A DNA stretch of 64,000 nt from Chionis minor (taxonomy: Eukaryota > Chordata > Aves > Charadriiformes > Chionididae), in NCBI GenBank assembly GCA_013398295.1, contig VZSF01000978.1:620001-684000 (forward strand), read 5' to 3'. Numbering within the stretch: position 1 is the stretch's first letter; every line of letters begins with the position of its first letter. The notes beneath the pieces are model-generated. The model was given only the letters and a program-made list of their open reading frames with translations. It was not told the origin of the DNA and made no database searches. Positions 1 to 10,621 of this stretch are shown here, piece by piece. Position numbers and translations under genes: made by a program.

Positions 1-3000
1 GCCCCCAAAGACTCTCTTCCCTGGGCTTGCTTGTGCGCTGGCGTTGTTCCTATATCTCCCTTTAATGGTAATATAGATTATGCAAGCAGGCAGACTAAAA
101 AGGCTTCTTTAGCATACTACTACAAGTACCCCCAGAATGTAGTACAGATGGTATTAGTGTGGTTACTTGCTTTGCAGCTGCTGTTTGAGATTTTGACTTC
201 TTTATACCATGCAAAGTTAAGGTCAGCTCTGCCGAACCAGATGGCAATGTGGCATGGACTAATGCTGGCATCTGCTACTCCTTCCACTTGTCCAGACGTA
301 CTTGGAGTGGTAGGTTCTGGGGAGCTGTGGGTCAGGGCAGAACTGAGGTTAGGGGAGCAGGAAAATCAAAGCAGCTTTAGGAGTAGGTAGGTTGGTCTCT
401 GGGTGTGCTGGTACTTAGGGTATCAGGAAAAAAGGGGTTGGGATGGCAGGAGTGCAGACAAGCCCTCAACTGCTGGAAAGAGTATGAGAAATCCCACTCC
501 AATGCTTAAATTAGTAGATCCACTTCCCACTCCCCCTCCTTTCACAGCAAGCCCATTCCCTTCTTGCAGACTTTCTGTCACAGCCTTCCCATTCAGGTGA
601 AACAAGAAGAAAGATTTTTCTCTTAAAATTCAGCAGAAGTGTCAAGGCTTAGCTCTTGGCAGAATAAAAAGTGCCAGACAGTGGCAGGGCAAACATCTTA
701 AAGAAATCATATTGTTTCTGGAAAAAAAGTGTTTCTGAAAAATGCTACAGACAGCTCTGTATAGAGAGAGCTAAAATGTATGCTCAGGAAAGGCACTGAA
801 AATGCTGTACCACAGCAGTGCAGGCACATCACTACCTGCTGCTGGACAAAGACAGATGGGCCATCTATGCGGCGCAGTCCTGTTGCTGTGTTTCTGAGAT
901 CATAAGGCCAAGGGCTGGGCTTCCAGGGACTCTTCTGACCCTGCTGCTTCCTCTGCCACCCCCACACCCTCCCAGGGCTTCAAGGAACCATAATGACAAG
1001 AATCATGCAATTCTCAGGCAGCAACTGTTGTCATGACACTGTGTGCTAATAACCTCTCCATTGCCCATCGGACATGGTACCGAATCTGCTTCAGCGTTGA
1101 TTGCCTGTTACCAGCTGTTTCTCTTCTGTGGAGTGCAAAAGGAAAGCACTTGCCCAGCACTCCAGCAGATGACTTCTCATCTCCTCTCAGCAGAACAAAC
1201 CTGGGCATGGGGTTTCCTGAAGGAAGAGATCTCTGTGTTGCAGCGGGTAGAGTGGTGTGGACCCATGCTCAAAAATCCTCATCATTCTGTTGAGTAAAAA
1301 CCTCTGGATAAAAAAATTAATGGGCTGATTCCTGTCCCTTGGTCTCTAATGAATTCAAGAGACTTTAGCTGATTTATCCTAGCTGTGATCCATTTCAAAA
1401 TCATTTATGTGATTAATCCATAAAGAGAAGTACATCCTGATAAAAGAACTGTATATAGTGCTACTGTGGCCTCTCTTGTCTCTGATTGCCTGATTCACAG
1501 GGCCCAATCCCTCTTTATTGTCGGGGACATGGTGTAGGACATCAACTGATGATTGGACCTGACGCCCATTTCTTTTACATGTCAAGGATGTGTGCGATTC
1601 TGCAAGGACTCCCAGGATTTATTGCTGGAAGATTTAAGCTCTTTCACAATGTTTTAAATGAATTCTGTGTCTTGGACTATGTTTTCAATAAAACTCCTGT
1701 CTCCTGGAACAGTCCTGCAGAGCACTGCCTACCTCCTTGCTCTGCATGTGGGAAAGCTCAGGCCTGAGCCACTTCAGATGGCCGGTGGAGATCACACCGT
1801 CCAGAACTGGGGCAGCAGAAAGGAAGTTCAGGCTATGGCTACAGACCACTGAATTTATGGAATATATCTAGACAGATGAGAGGTTAATGAAGAGCAAAAC
1901 TCTTTTCGTTCTTCATTAGATTCACTCCTCTGTTACTGAAACCAGATTCCAGCCTCCCAGATTCAGAGGCTTAAAAGTGGAGCAAATGAATGTGGTGTAA
2001 AAGTGAACCAAATCTGGCCCCTGCATCCCTATGAGCACCCCATCCCCCCGCCTCCCTTCTGAGGATTTCAGTTGGAATGAGGGAGAATGGCATGAACCTT
2101 TTTATATCCCTCTTCGTTTGAGGGATTTTTACTATCATACCTCTTTTTTTTTTTTTTTTCTTTTTTAAACAAAACAAAGCCAGTTACAATTTTTTATGGT
2201 GCTTTCTTGTGAGGAAAAGGTTTATGAGACTGGGCTGAGTGAATTCAGGCTACGTGCCAGTGGTATCCAGTCTGGGGAGAGCCCACTTCTTTCTCGCCCC
2301 CTCGTTGTCTGTTGGGAAAGCTTCTGCCAAATTGTCTGGTACTAAATGCTCCTCAGATGAGTGATCCCAGTCTCACCGGTTTGAGTCCATTACTTTGATG
2401 GTAGTTGTTCATCAGTAATGAACCATGCAGTTAACTTGCTGGAGACAGCATGGCTAATTGAAGATGAGGCAAGAGCTTCTTTTAATATTATTATTTTTCC
2501 TCCATTTGCTTTCAATACCTCTTTGCTCCTCAATGAGATCTGATATAGGATTTAATTACCTCTGAGAACAATAACTTTATAAAGGCCCTACCTCTTTGTC
2601 TGAAGCAGTTTGCCTAGAGATGAGCAATGTTGTATGTTCGGGTCTCTGAAGGAAGCTGAGGTTGGCAGGGATGGTAAATTCTTGTTACCCACTGAAACCT
2701 TGGAGTAGTAAATTTTTAAAACTAATTCCATTCTGCCCAATCTGTATTACCTTTCTGTCTCTTGTAAGTATTTCTACCCCTGTTATCTGGGTGCCACACA
2801 CAGAACAGTGTAAGTGGAAATATTAATATCCCTGTGAAATATTCTTCGCCCTCGCTCTCTCATCACATTTTTGGGTATGGATATTTCTTCCTCCCTTCAT
2901 TACCTTGCCTTTCATGTTCCTCTGCACAAGGTTATAAGTCTTTCACAGGTTAAAAGTCTTTAGGTAGATGATGTCAAGGACGGAGTATAGGGAAAAGCTG

Positions 3001-4621
3001 AGCCCAGACCATCCCATTGAGCCCAGTCTCTCCCACGGCATCAGCCTAGATGTCACAGCAGTGGACGCATTAGCAGTATAGTAATGTGTGAACCGAACAA
3101 ATGGCACCCAGCTGTTGCTATAATGGCACTACTATTTGTTTCACGGTATTATGATAAAACGTTCCGAAACATACAGAAAACTTTTCTTGGGGAAGGCTGG
3201 TGATAGAAATTAGTAATTGAGAAATATACATTATGTGGAGACTTGCAAACTTTCCATTTTACAGAGTTTTGGATTTGTTTTGTTCTTTTTAGTGCACTGC
3301 AACATTTTAGAATACAGTCTAGAAACCCTTTGTGTTGCATTTACCAAAAATAAAATTTAAAACTCTAGAAAGGGTTAGGAAAGAACCAAGAAATAAAAAA
3401 TGTTGATTATTGTTTCAGTAATGATTCTGAGAATGTGCTCAAGAACGTCATCCAACACTTCGTAAGAAATAGACACTTCGATATTACATTCACTTTTCAG
3501 TGTAAAAGAGCCATCTACCAATGAAAAACTTTTGCCTTTGCAAAAATTCTAATTAATTCTACTGTATGTTTGAGAACTGGCTTGGATTAAAAAGCAGATT
3601 GACTTGTCCTCCTACCTCAAGCTTGAGAAAGCTTACGTAAATTCAGAAAAGGGTTTCAAAAAATCTTTTTTTTTCTCTCATCACTTTTTGTCTTTTTTTA
3701 GCCCTTGCCTTTCTGTCCAGAAGGACACTGGTTCTATATCTTACAGTTTCCAGACTCACACAAGATGCCACATATCTCAAGAAGAATTTTATCCTCAGAA
3801 GACCTGTAGCCCATGCCTTGGTTTTTCAAGTGCTATAACTCCACAGCTGCCTGGAGGACTCAGGTGGTCCCCTTCCATTGAAAATTAATGGGAGCTGAGT
3901 CTTCAAGTCCCTTAAGTGGATTTGAAACTTGCAGCCAAGAGACATAAAGAAGCATCCCAGCTTGAATATCAGGCTGAAGCTGCTTTTGCCTCACCACCAC
4001 TGCCATGACCCCACCGAATCCTACCACATGAAAGTCTTGCTGATCTCCTCACCCCTTTTTTTTTCCTCTATACATTATGCTAAGGGACCGCTGCAGAGAA
4101 ATAAAGCTATTTGTGGGCCTCTTGCAGACAGCAGGGAAGTTTCTATGGAGACATGGGAGGATGCAGCAGATTTCTGCCGTCAGCAGCCAGGGAGGACCAG
4201 GTTCACCAGCAGGACTCAGCTCTTACCCGTTGTCATGGCCATGGTCATAGGTGGCAAGCAGCAACACCATATGGCCAAATGCATGGCTCTAGGTCATACC
4301 TTTCTCAATTAGCTCACCCTTATGTTGCCTGCACCCCCCCTTCCTCTCCCTCTGTAATTCTGGTGTCAAATGGATCCACTCCGGGAACCAGGGACTGTTA
4401 TTAACACACAAGGGTCACAGCTCCTCCAAAAAACATCACCAAAGGGGCAAAGTTTAAAGTTCAGAGCTGAGGAACACACACCAAAGAAGACACTGGGGAA
4501 GTCAGACAGCTAGTGGCCTCCTAGCTCTGCCCATTAATCCCAGCGATTCACAGTATGGTGAATTTTAGGGCAGCAATCAAAGGGTGATACTTTACCTGAG
4601 TTAGGGATGGGAGTGAGCAGG
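1..4621. other. Unique non-coding stretch, no gene seen
   Basis: I see no gene here. Open frames stay below 130 codons, overlap each other on both strands and have no recognisable domain or exon borders. The stretch has a T-rich run near 2.15 kb and an AT-rich part at about 2.47-2.60 kb. A short piece near 3.86-3.90 kb has wording common in very old amniote repeats (a Pro/Ile/Glu-like 'CCATTGAAAATTAATGGGAG' stretch), too short to assign. Intergenic or intronic bird DNA is the simplest reading. Confidence 0.6.
2144..2166. repeat. Poly(T) run
   Basis: Sixteen T are followed by one C and six more T. No retrotransposed gene body was recognised on the minus strand next to it, so this is treated as a simple repeat and not as the poly(A) tail of a retrocopy. 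Confidence 0.9.
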
Positions 4622-4626
4622 TAGTC

Positions 4627-5364
4627 TGCCGTGGTTTGGTTTGAGCCAAATGGCAGATGATCTTCCCACCACTCTCTCTCCAAGGAGAGGAGGGAGAGAG
4701 GGAAAGAGATGTATGAGCTTACAAGGAACTAAACTAAAGAAAATATTAATAATAAAATAAAAAGAAAATAATGAAATAAATACAAAACCAGTATTGAGCT
4801 CCCAGGATGACAATCATGTCACTGGTAGGCACAGGGAAAGTCTCAGACTGGACTTGGTGAGGGACAGAAACTGGATTCTGGATCTGGATTCGGGAACACA
4901 CAGATTGGGATCAAAGGCAGATGAACAGACAGAGTCCTCCTCGGATGCTGGCCATTGAAGAAAAGAGACCTCACTCTTTGATCCCTCAGCTTTTATACTG
5001 AGCATGAGGCAGATGGGATGGAATACCCTGTTGGTCAGCTTTGGGTCACCTGTCCTGTCCGCGCCTCCCTGCAGGTATGACCGCTCTACACTTTTTTGCT
5101 TCTGACCCTCCAACGGGGCACACAACGAAGTTATTTGGCCTCGGTTGTTATAGCAATAAGTATAAGCAAGAGCCTCTCTGCATGCCATTCCTTGGCATAA
5201 ATTACAGCTAATCAGGTCTTAACCATTTTTAGAACTAACAGTGTTTCCACAATATGCTGTTAATTTCAGAGAGTTTCAGAGAGTTTAGTTAGTTAGATGA
5301 GGCTTAGCTGCAAAATAAAATGGCTGAAGAGAAAATTGGTTCTGTTTTGCCTCGAACCACGACA
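4627..5364 (-). mobile_element. Solo LTR, avian ERVL-like, family A copy 1
   Basis: This 738-bp block reads as an LTR on the minus strand and is related over its full length to the plus-strand copy at 21.22-21.95 kb. On the minus strand it begins TGTCGTGGTTC and ends AAACCACGGCA, so its ends are inverted copies of each other (TG...CA). The flanking 5-mers are TAGTC (4622-4626) and CAGTC (5365-5369), a target-site duplication with one mismatch. A five-base duplication is usual for class III (ERVL-type) elements. A TATAAAA box lies on the minus strand near 4991-4997. The ATTAAA signal found in copy 2 is damaged here. No gag, pol or env sequence is attached, so this is a solo LTR left by recombination between the two LTRs of a provirus. 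The exact subfamily name is not known to me. Confidence 0.85.
4990..4997 (-). promoter_or_regulatory. TATA box of LTR copy 1
   Basis: The minus strand reads TATAAAAG, at the same place in the LTR as the TATAAA of copy 2. It marks the U3/R border of the element. Nothing here shows whether it is still active. Confidence 0.5.
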
Positions 5365-6900
5365 CAGTCAAAAATATTCAAGCCAGAATTCTGGCTAAGG
5401 CCAAAAGGAAGGTTATATGAATCCATCTGTGGGGGTAAAGCATCATGAAAGGTCTGCGATGGGAACCTTCACAGTTTGACCCCTCAGCCAAAGAAGGGTT
5501 TGTCCCAACAGCTAAAAGGCAATCATTTTATTCAGAAGACCTCAGCTTATTGAGGTGTAAATACGAGGCTTTTAGTCACTGCTTGATAGTTTCAGAATGA
5601 CCCACTAAAATAGTTGAAAAAACATTTGCCAGGTCTCTGCTCTTTCTAGAACAGCAATGAGTGTGAGAGAAGACCAAAGCAAGCTGTATTTGTTGCTGTG
5701 CTTGAGCCATCACTGCCGAGAATCAGGAAAGATTTTCCCTTAAAAGAACCCTGCCACGGTGGAAGAATAACAGTCACTTGGTTAATTCAGTGTGACGTGT
5801 GTCTGCTGCCTTTGCAATTATCATGTCATATTGTCTCAAGTTTATGAGCCAAAGGAGTCTGTCAGTATACAGGTTCTTGTAGGGCAAACAGGCTTGAGAG
5901 ATGGCCCGTTATCTTAATGTCTCATTGCCTGAAGATGCTGGACTTTGGCTTGTACTTTGACTTAATATATGAACACTCCTATAGCTGTCACTATCTCTTT
6001 TCTTCCCAGCCTTGTTCCATGTGCGGCATGCATGTATTTGTTACCTTAAATTACATGAAATATAAATGAAGTAAATAGAATGTATTCTGAGGACCAAGAG
6101 CTTGTCCTTCAGAGGCATGTTTGCTTCCTTCCAGGCTGATCTGAAGCAGGGACAGATTGGGAGATCAGGAAAGGCTAGAAGGTGGAAGTGGTGATAGCAC
6201 TTCATGGGCGCAATGGGGAGCAGGGAATGGTTGACAGGGCAAGCAGCACAATACACAATGGTAACCAAAGGGGCAGGGAGGGGAGTTCAGGGCAGCAAAA
6301 AGGTTGTAAGCTGTGTCTGAGTCAGTGTAGGAGATGATGCATGTAGGTGGTGGCAGGGCTTGGCAAAAGCAGGGACAAGTTATTTGTGCCAACCTGCCCT
6401 AGGAAGGTGACAGCGAGCCCCCTAGCAGCTATGTGCTGTAGAGAAGGGAAGGTCCCATGGCTGGGAGCTTTCAGCAGATCTGCTGATCTTCTGGCACAGA
6501 ATGTGAGTTGAAAGAAGTCACTTCACTGTCAAGATGTGAATTAACCCATGGGAGTGGGGAGAAAATATTAATCTGCCATGAATCTCTCAGAGCAGCAGTG
6601 GTGCTGTGTCTGTCAGCTCCTGCCCTTGCAGAGCTGTACCAGTACAGTCTGCCTGATGTGTTGCAGACTGGTTTCCTTTCATATAATGCAGCAGGAGGTG
6701 AAGTATTGTAACGTGAGGTAGGACTGCACATGCTAGAGCCACCCTTGCGTATGGGATGTCTCTTAAGGTATCCCTTGCCCATCGCACAATGTCAGGGCAG
6801 CGCCTGCTCCGAGTCTCTCTCATCTTGGTGTTTGCATATGTTTACATTTCTGCTCAGACAATGCATTCCTTTCAGTTTAGCAGTCACATAATGCATATTT

Positions 6901-6937
6901 TAAAAAAAACCCAAAACCAAAAAACCCTGCCCCAAAC
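6901..6937. repeat. A/C-rich low-complexity run
   Basis: An A8 run is followed by irregular blocks of A and C, without a clean repeat unit. Confidence 0.7.
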
Positions 6938-7857
6938 CAGTTATATATAACTGTTCTGCTTTCAGCAGTACATATTAAAATACCTCCAATTGAGACAGGC
7001 TTGGTGTGAGCCCTCACCTGGTAGGAGGTGGTTGGGTCACTCAGCAGAACAAAGTGCAGACCTCATGGAAATACAGAGGAGACAGAAAAGGTCTTGACAG
7101 GAGAGGTTTAGATGCACCCAGCTTTATTATTGTTAGCAGTAACTAGCCAGATGTTTGACTGATTCTGCAATGGTGAAATATCTTTGGATTTAATGGGGCT
7201 ACACTGACTTCTAACTGTTGGGTTAAGCCCAGTGTGCTCATCTCCATCTTGTGATTAGCTGCCTTCTTTGGATCTCAAGCAGCTGGAATCATGTTATTTT
7301 CCGATTTCCTCACCTTTCATTTTGAGAAAATTTTTTAGCTATGTGGTGCTGATAAAAGCTTGGGAATTAACAAACCCTAAAATTTGCACCTGTGAAAGAC
7401 AAATAAAAAGAATGCACAAATGCAGGAGTTTTAGAGGGATTTTTTTGTGATTGTAATTTAGCCTACACTTGTGACTTGTGACTCATATATTTCTTTACTC
7501 ATAAATATATTTCTTGACTCGAGTCATCAGTGTTAACCTTGGAGGTGGAAGCTTATAACTCATTTATTTCACGCAGGTCTGCAGTGCAAGGCCTTTTGGG
7601 CTGCTACTCCTTGCTGAGGTGAGCTGCACGACTGTTTAAGGAAGCCAAAGAAATAGCCTATGAAATTTAGCTGAGACTGCAGACAATGTGATGAAGTGTC
7701 CCAGAACTTGGCTGGGAAACCTGTCTAAATTGGATGTCACAGTTTCTATGTAGCTATCTGCCATCCATCCCTGTCCTATGCAGCAAACCTTCCATCTAAA
7801 ATCAGTGGCAGGAATGATGTTTCTAATCAGAGTCTGGCACTCTTTCCCCTTGTGGGG

Positions 7858-7887
7858 TCAAAAGTCTGCCTGGGGCCAGACTTTTGA
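7858..7887. repeat. Perfect 11-bp inverted repeat (hairpin)
   Basis: TCAAAAGTCTG at 7858-7868 is exactly complementary, in inverted order, to CAGACTTTTGA at 7877-7887, leaving an 8-base loop. No coding frame or transposon end is recognised around it. It may be a chance palindrome or the remnant of a small DNA element. Confidence 0.75.
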
Positions 7888-8785
7888 GTCTGATGTATTC
7901 ATGAAGAGAAGGGAAAGGTGTTCAGAAGCAGGTGCTACTTTGTTGTGTATTCATTAGTTAAACAGAGTATTTCCATGTGCCCTCAAACATGGGAGCCAGG
8001 TTGTTTAAAGGTACAATAGGAACGAAATAAGTAGTCAGGACTTTGGTTTTGTATTACCACAGAAGATGCCATGTCTAGCAAGACAGAAAGTGTATCCTAA
8101 TGCCAGATCAGTGCCTCTGCTTGGTGACTAAGCAAAGAATGGTACTTAGCAAGTCCACCTGTCAAGAGGGAAGAGCTGGGGCTTGTTTTCAGGGATGCAT
8201 TGCACATGTGAGATCCGATGATGCTTCAGACTTAAGTGAGGACAACAGACTATATATTTTCTCCATTTTCCGACATCTTTCTTTTTTATTTTCATTTCTT
8301 TTATCTTTTAGTGGAGGCAGCACGTTCTCTAACACAGTAGTTAATTACTACTCATTTTGTACGTGACTTTCAAACTTTGGATAGTTCCTTGATGGCTCCT
8401 TGTAGCCATCTAAATCCAACAAGAGTAAATCAATATTTACTTTTATATCTTCTGTTGCAAGAAAAGATATTCCAAAACAATATACAAACTATGTCTCCTT
8501 ATTGATTTGTTTGCCTTTGTGTTTTGAACTGCCAAGGTTTTAAGCTATTCTTTTATTTTAAAGGCCCTCATTTCTAACTCAATAAAACCAGAATACTTTC
8601 CCAGTGGGATCTCCTATTAAAATCTATGTGTTTGGTACCACTGGCCTGTGGTTTTCTTATCAAACTGATTTAATTCTAGGCAGAAGAAGAAAGAAAATAA
8701 ATTACCTTAATTGCTAAGGACATTAAAAAAAAAGTCAAGAGAGAGAGCTTTTTACTTAAGTTACTAGAGCAAAATAAGCAATTTT

Positions 8786-8900
8786 GTTCACAGAATGATA
8801 GAAACAAGAAATGGAAAAGGTCATTAAGGATATCTTCTCCCTTTACCCTCACGATCAAGGCTCAGCAACTACTGAAAAACATTTCTAGCAAATTTTCAAC
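8786..8900 (-). mobile_element. Old CR1 3' end fragment
   Basis: On the plus strand the segment opens with CACAGAATGATAGAAA, then has TGGAAAAGGTCATTAAGGAT and a later GATCAAGG. Read on the minus strand this is the diverged 3' end and octamer-like tail of an old CR1 LINE (recent copies read 'catagaatggtt...aggaccttaaagatcatctag'). It is strongly mutated, and the match beyond 8900 is not convincing. CR1 is the main LINE of bird genomes and is usually 5'-truncated, as here. Confidence 0.45.
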
Positions 8901-9999
8901 AGACTAACGGTATCTGTGTAGCAATAGGTGAAACTCTCCCTCAGGCAGGGATTCAGCATAAAGCCTGTGACCTATCCTATGACCTCTTGCTTACATCATT
9001 TAAGCTCAGGGGGATGAGATCTTCATTCTGTAAATCTAATGGTTTCTCCTATTTTTCATAGTATATCCAAGAGCATTATTTTTAATGATATTGGAAACAA
9101 TCCCATCTGGAAATATTTGTTTAGGAATGCCCTCTCTCAGGCAAACCTCAGAGCCTGAAAAGCAAGTAATCATCTTGTCTCTGCCTCATTAGTCTGTAAG
9201 GTGAAGGCCATCATGTGTCACCCCAACTCAAGCAGAAAATCCAGAGTTCCCCTAGGTGTTTGCCTTAGTGACTATGCTCCCTTGCCTAGAGAGGCAAGTA
9301 CTCCTGCGTATCCGTTGACGAGCTCAACCTTGAGTCAGTTAAACTGTCCATAAAATGAATATATATATGTAAATCTGAGTTCTCTTTCCATTTGTCTGCA
9401 GCTAAAATTAAACTAATCCCATTCAACTTAAAGACTGGGAAAAAACAATTCCTGAATTCCTGAGAATCATATAGGATCCATGCCAGTTTTGAACAGCAAC
9501 CTCTATATCCATTCAGCATGGGTCAGAAAAGAAAGCAAAATACTTCCCTTTTCCATTTTATAATGAAGTTTGCATTCAAGGAATGCATGATAGGATTAAT
9601 CAAGGTGTTTGGCTTTACCTCAGTTCTTTGCAAATTTAATGCATATTTCCTAAGTGTGAAGAACCACAAGTACCTCTCATTCATAAACACTTTCTTTGCT
9701 CCCAGGAGTTAAAAACCAGCCAATAGCTTTCACCTGGGACTTGATTTATTTACATTTATAAAGTATTGAATTTGCAACTACTGTACCTTCTCATAAGTCT
9801 CACAATGATGCCTATTACCAGAAAGTGCATAAAAAACTCGTTATTCTTTTCAATGTAGCATCAAGGAAGAAATCTTTTTCCCATGAATACAGAGTAACCT
9901 TTTCTAAGGGTCTGCCTATGCTACACATGCTTCTATAACTATTTTTGTGTTGTCCTATCACCTCCTTAAATAACAGTAGTTGGGCTGGCAGGAGTATTG
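8901..9999. other. Unique non-coding stretch, possible continuation of old CR1
   Basis: No gene is seen. Parts may continue the decayed CR1 to the left, but no line-by-line match could be made by eye. Open frames are below 80 codons except one minus-strand frame that runs into the poly(A) tract at 10.12 kb. Confidence 0.5.
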
Positions 10000-10122
10000 C
10001 TCTGCTGACATTGGAAAAAGTACAAAAGCACAAGAATAGCTGTCCAAACACTGACCAAAGGACCATCAAGACCCACATCCTGTGTCTGGCAGAAATCAAT
10101 AAAGTGGATGCCCTGAAAGGAG

Positions 10123-10153
<31 letters not shown>
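10123..10153. repeat. Poly(A) run, 31 A
   Basis: An uninterrupted run of 31 A lies inside the ancient CR1. CR1 sequence resumes on its right side (AAGGGCAAGC), so it is an expanded A-tract and not a retrotransposition tail. Its length may vary between individuals or assemblies. Confidence 0.9.
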
Positions 10154-10159
<6 letters not shown>

Positions 10160-10168
10160 GCATAAAGT

Positions 10169-10235
10169 CTTTAGTCTTTAGGATAGACTTTAGGACAGTC
10201 TTTAGGATAGAATTTAGGACAGACTTTAGGATAGA
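10169..10235. repeat. 12-bp tandem repeat with alternating GGATA/GGACA units
   Basis: After a short partial unit there are five units of about 12 bp built on CTTTAGGAYAGA. The units alternate between GGATAG and GGACAG, giving a 24-bp higher-order period. Two units have one base gained or lost. It sits immediately right of the A31 run in the old CR1. Confidence 0.85.
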
Positions 10236-10575
10236 CTCCTGTGCTGCAGATCAAGAGCACCCGGAGCATTGAGTTTAATAGCTGTTTGGGGTATTAACCT
10301 TCTACTATTCATCTACCCTTTTTCCAGCCCTTTCAAGCCTTCAACCTCCACAAGCGTTCTGTGGCAATGAGTTTCACAGTTGCACCGCACACTTTCAGAA
10401 AAAAATATCCTTCTCTCTGTTTTAAACCTGGTTTAAGGCATCTGTGGGACATCATTGTAAGTAACACCAGGTCTCCTCACAGTCTCAGACAACATTGTCG
10501 TATCTTCCAAATTGGTTTTGTAGCTCAACATAAGTTTGATTTGCAATGCTTAAATTCTAGCTCACCTCATAAATT

Positions 10576-10621
10576 TAAAAAAACAAACAAACAAAAAAAA
10601 AACCACAACAAAACAAACAAG
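10576..10621. repeat. A-rich (CAAA)n-like run
   Basis: Irregular repeats of CAAA with longer A blocks lie just beyond the right end of the ancient CR1. Confidence 0.8.

Larger units (their letters stand above)
5370..8785. other. Unique non-coding stretch, no gene seen
   Basis: Only short, overlapping open frames are present, the largest about 100 codons and without any family resemblance. The notable items are an A/C-rich low-complexity run at 6901-6937 and the perfect hairpin at 7858-7887, listed separately. Confidence 0.6.
10000..10520 (-). mobile_element. Ancient CR1 LINE 3' part, interrupted by simple repeats
   Basis: The plus strand reads as the complement of an old reptile/bird CR1. 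The wording CCAAAGGACCATCAAG with CATCCTGTGTCTGGCAGA (about 10057-10094), then AAGGGCAAGC after the A run, then TTCTGTGGCAATGAGTTTCACAG (split by mismatches, about 10355-10381) and CTCTCTGTTTTAAACCTG (about 10413-10430) occur in that order in the widespread archosaur/turtle CR1 3' region. The element is broken in the middle by an A31 run and a 12-bp tandem repeat, both grown inside it. The order and spacing argue against a processed pseudogene, even though AATAAA (10098-10103) stands just before the A run. No coding capacity remains. Confidence 0.65.

Noticed and set aside
9830..10153. Processed pseudogene ending in AATAAA plus A31
   Set aside because: Old CR1 wording is found in order on both sides of the A run, so the run grew inside a LINE. 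CR1 also does not normally mobilise polyadenylated mRNAs.
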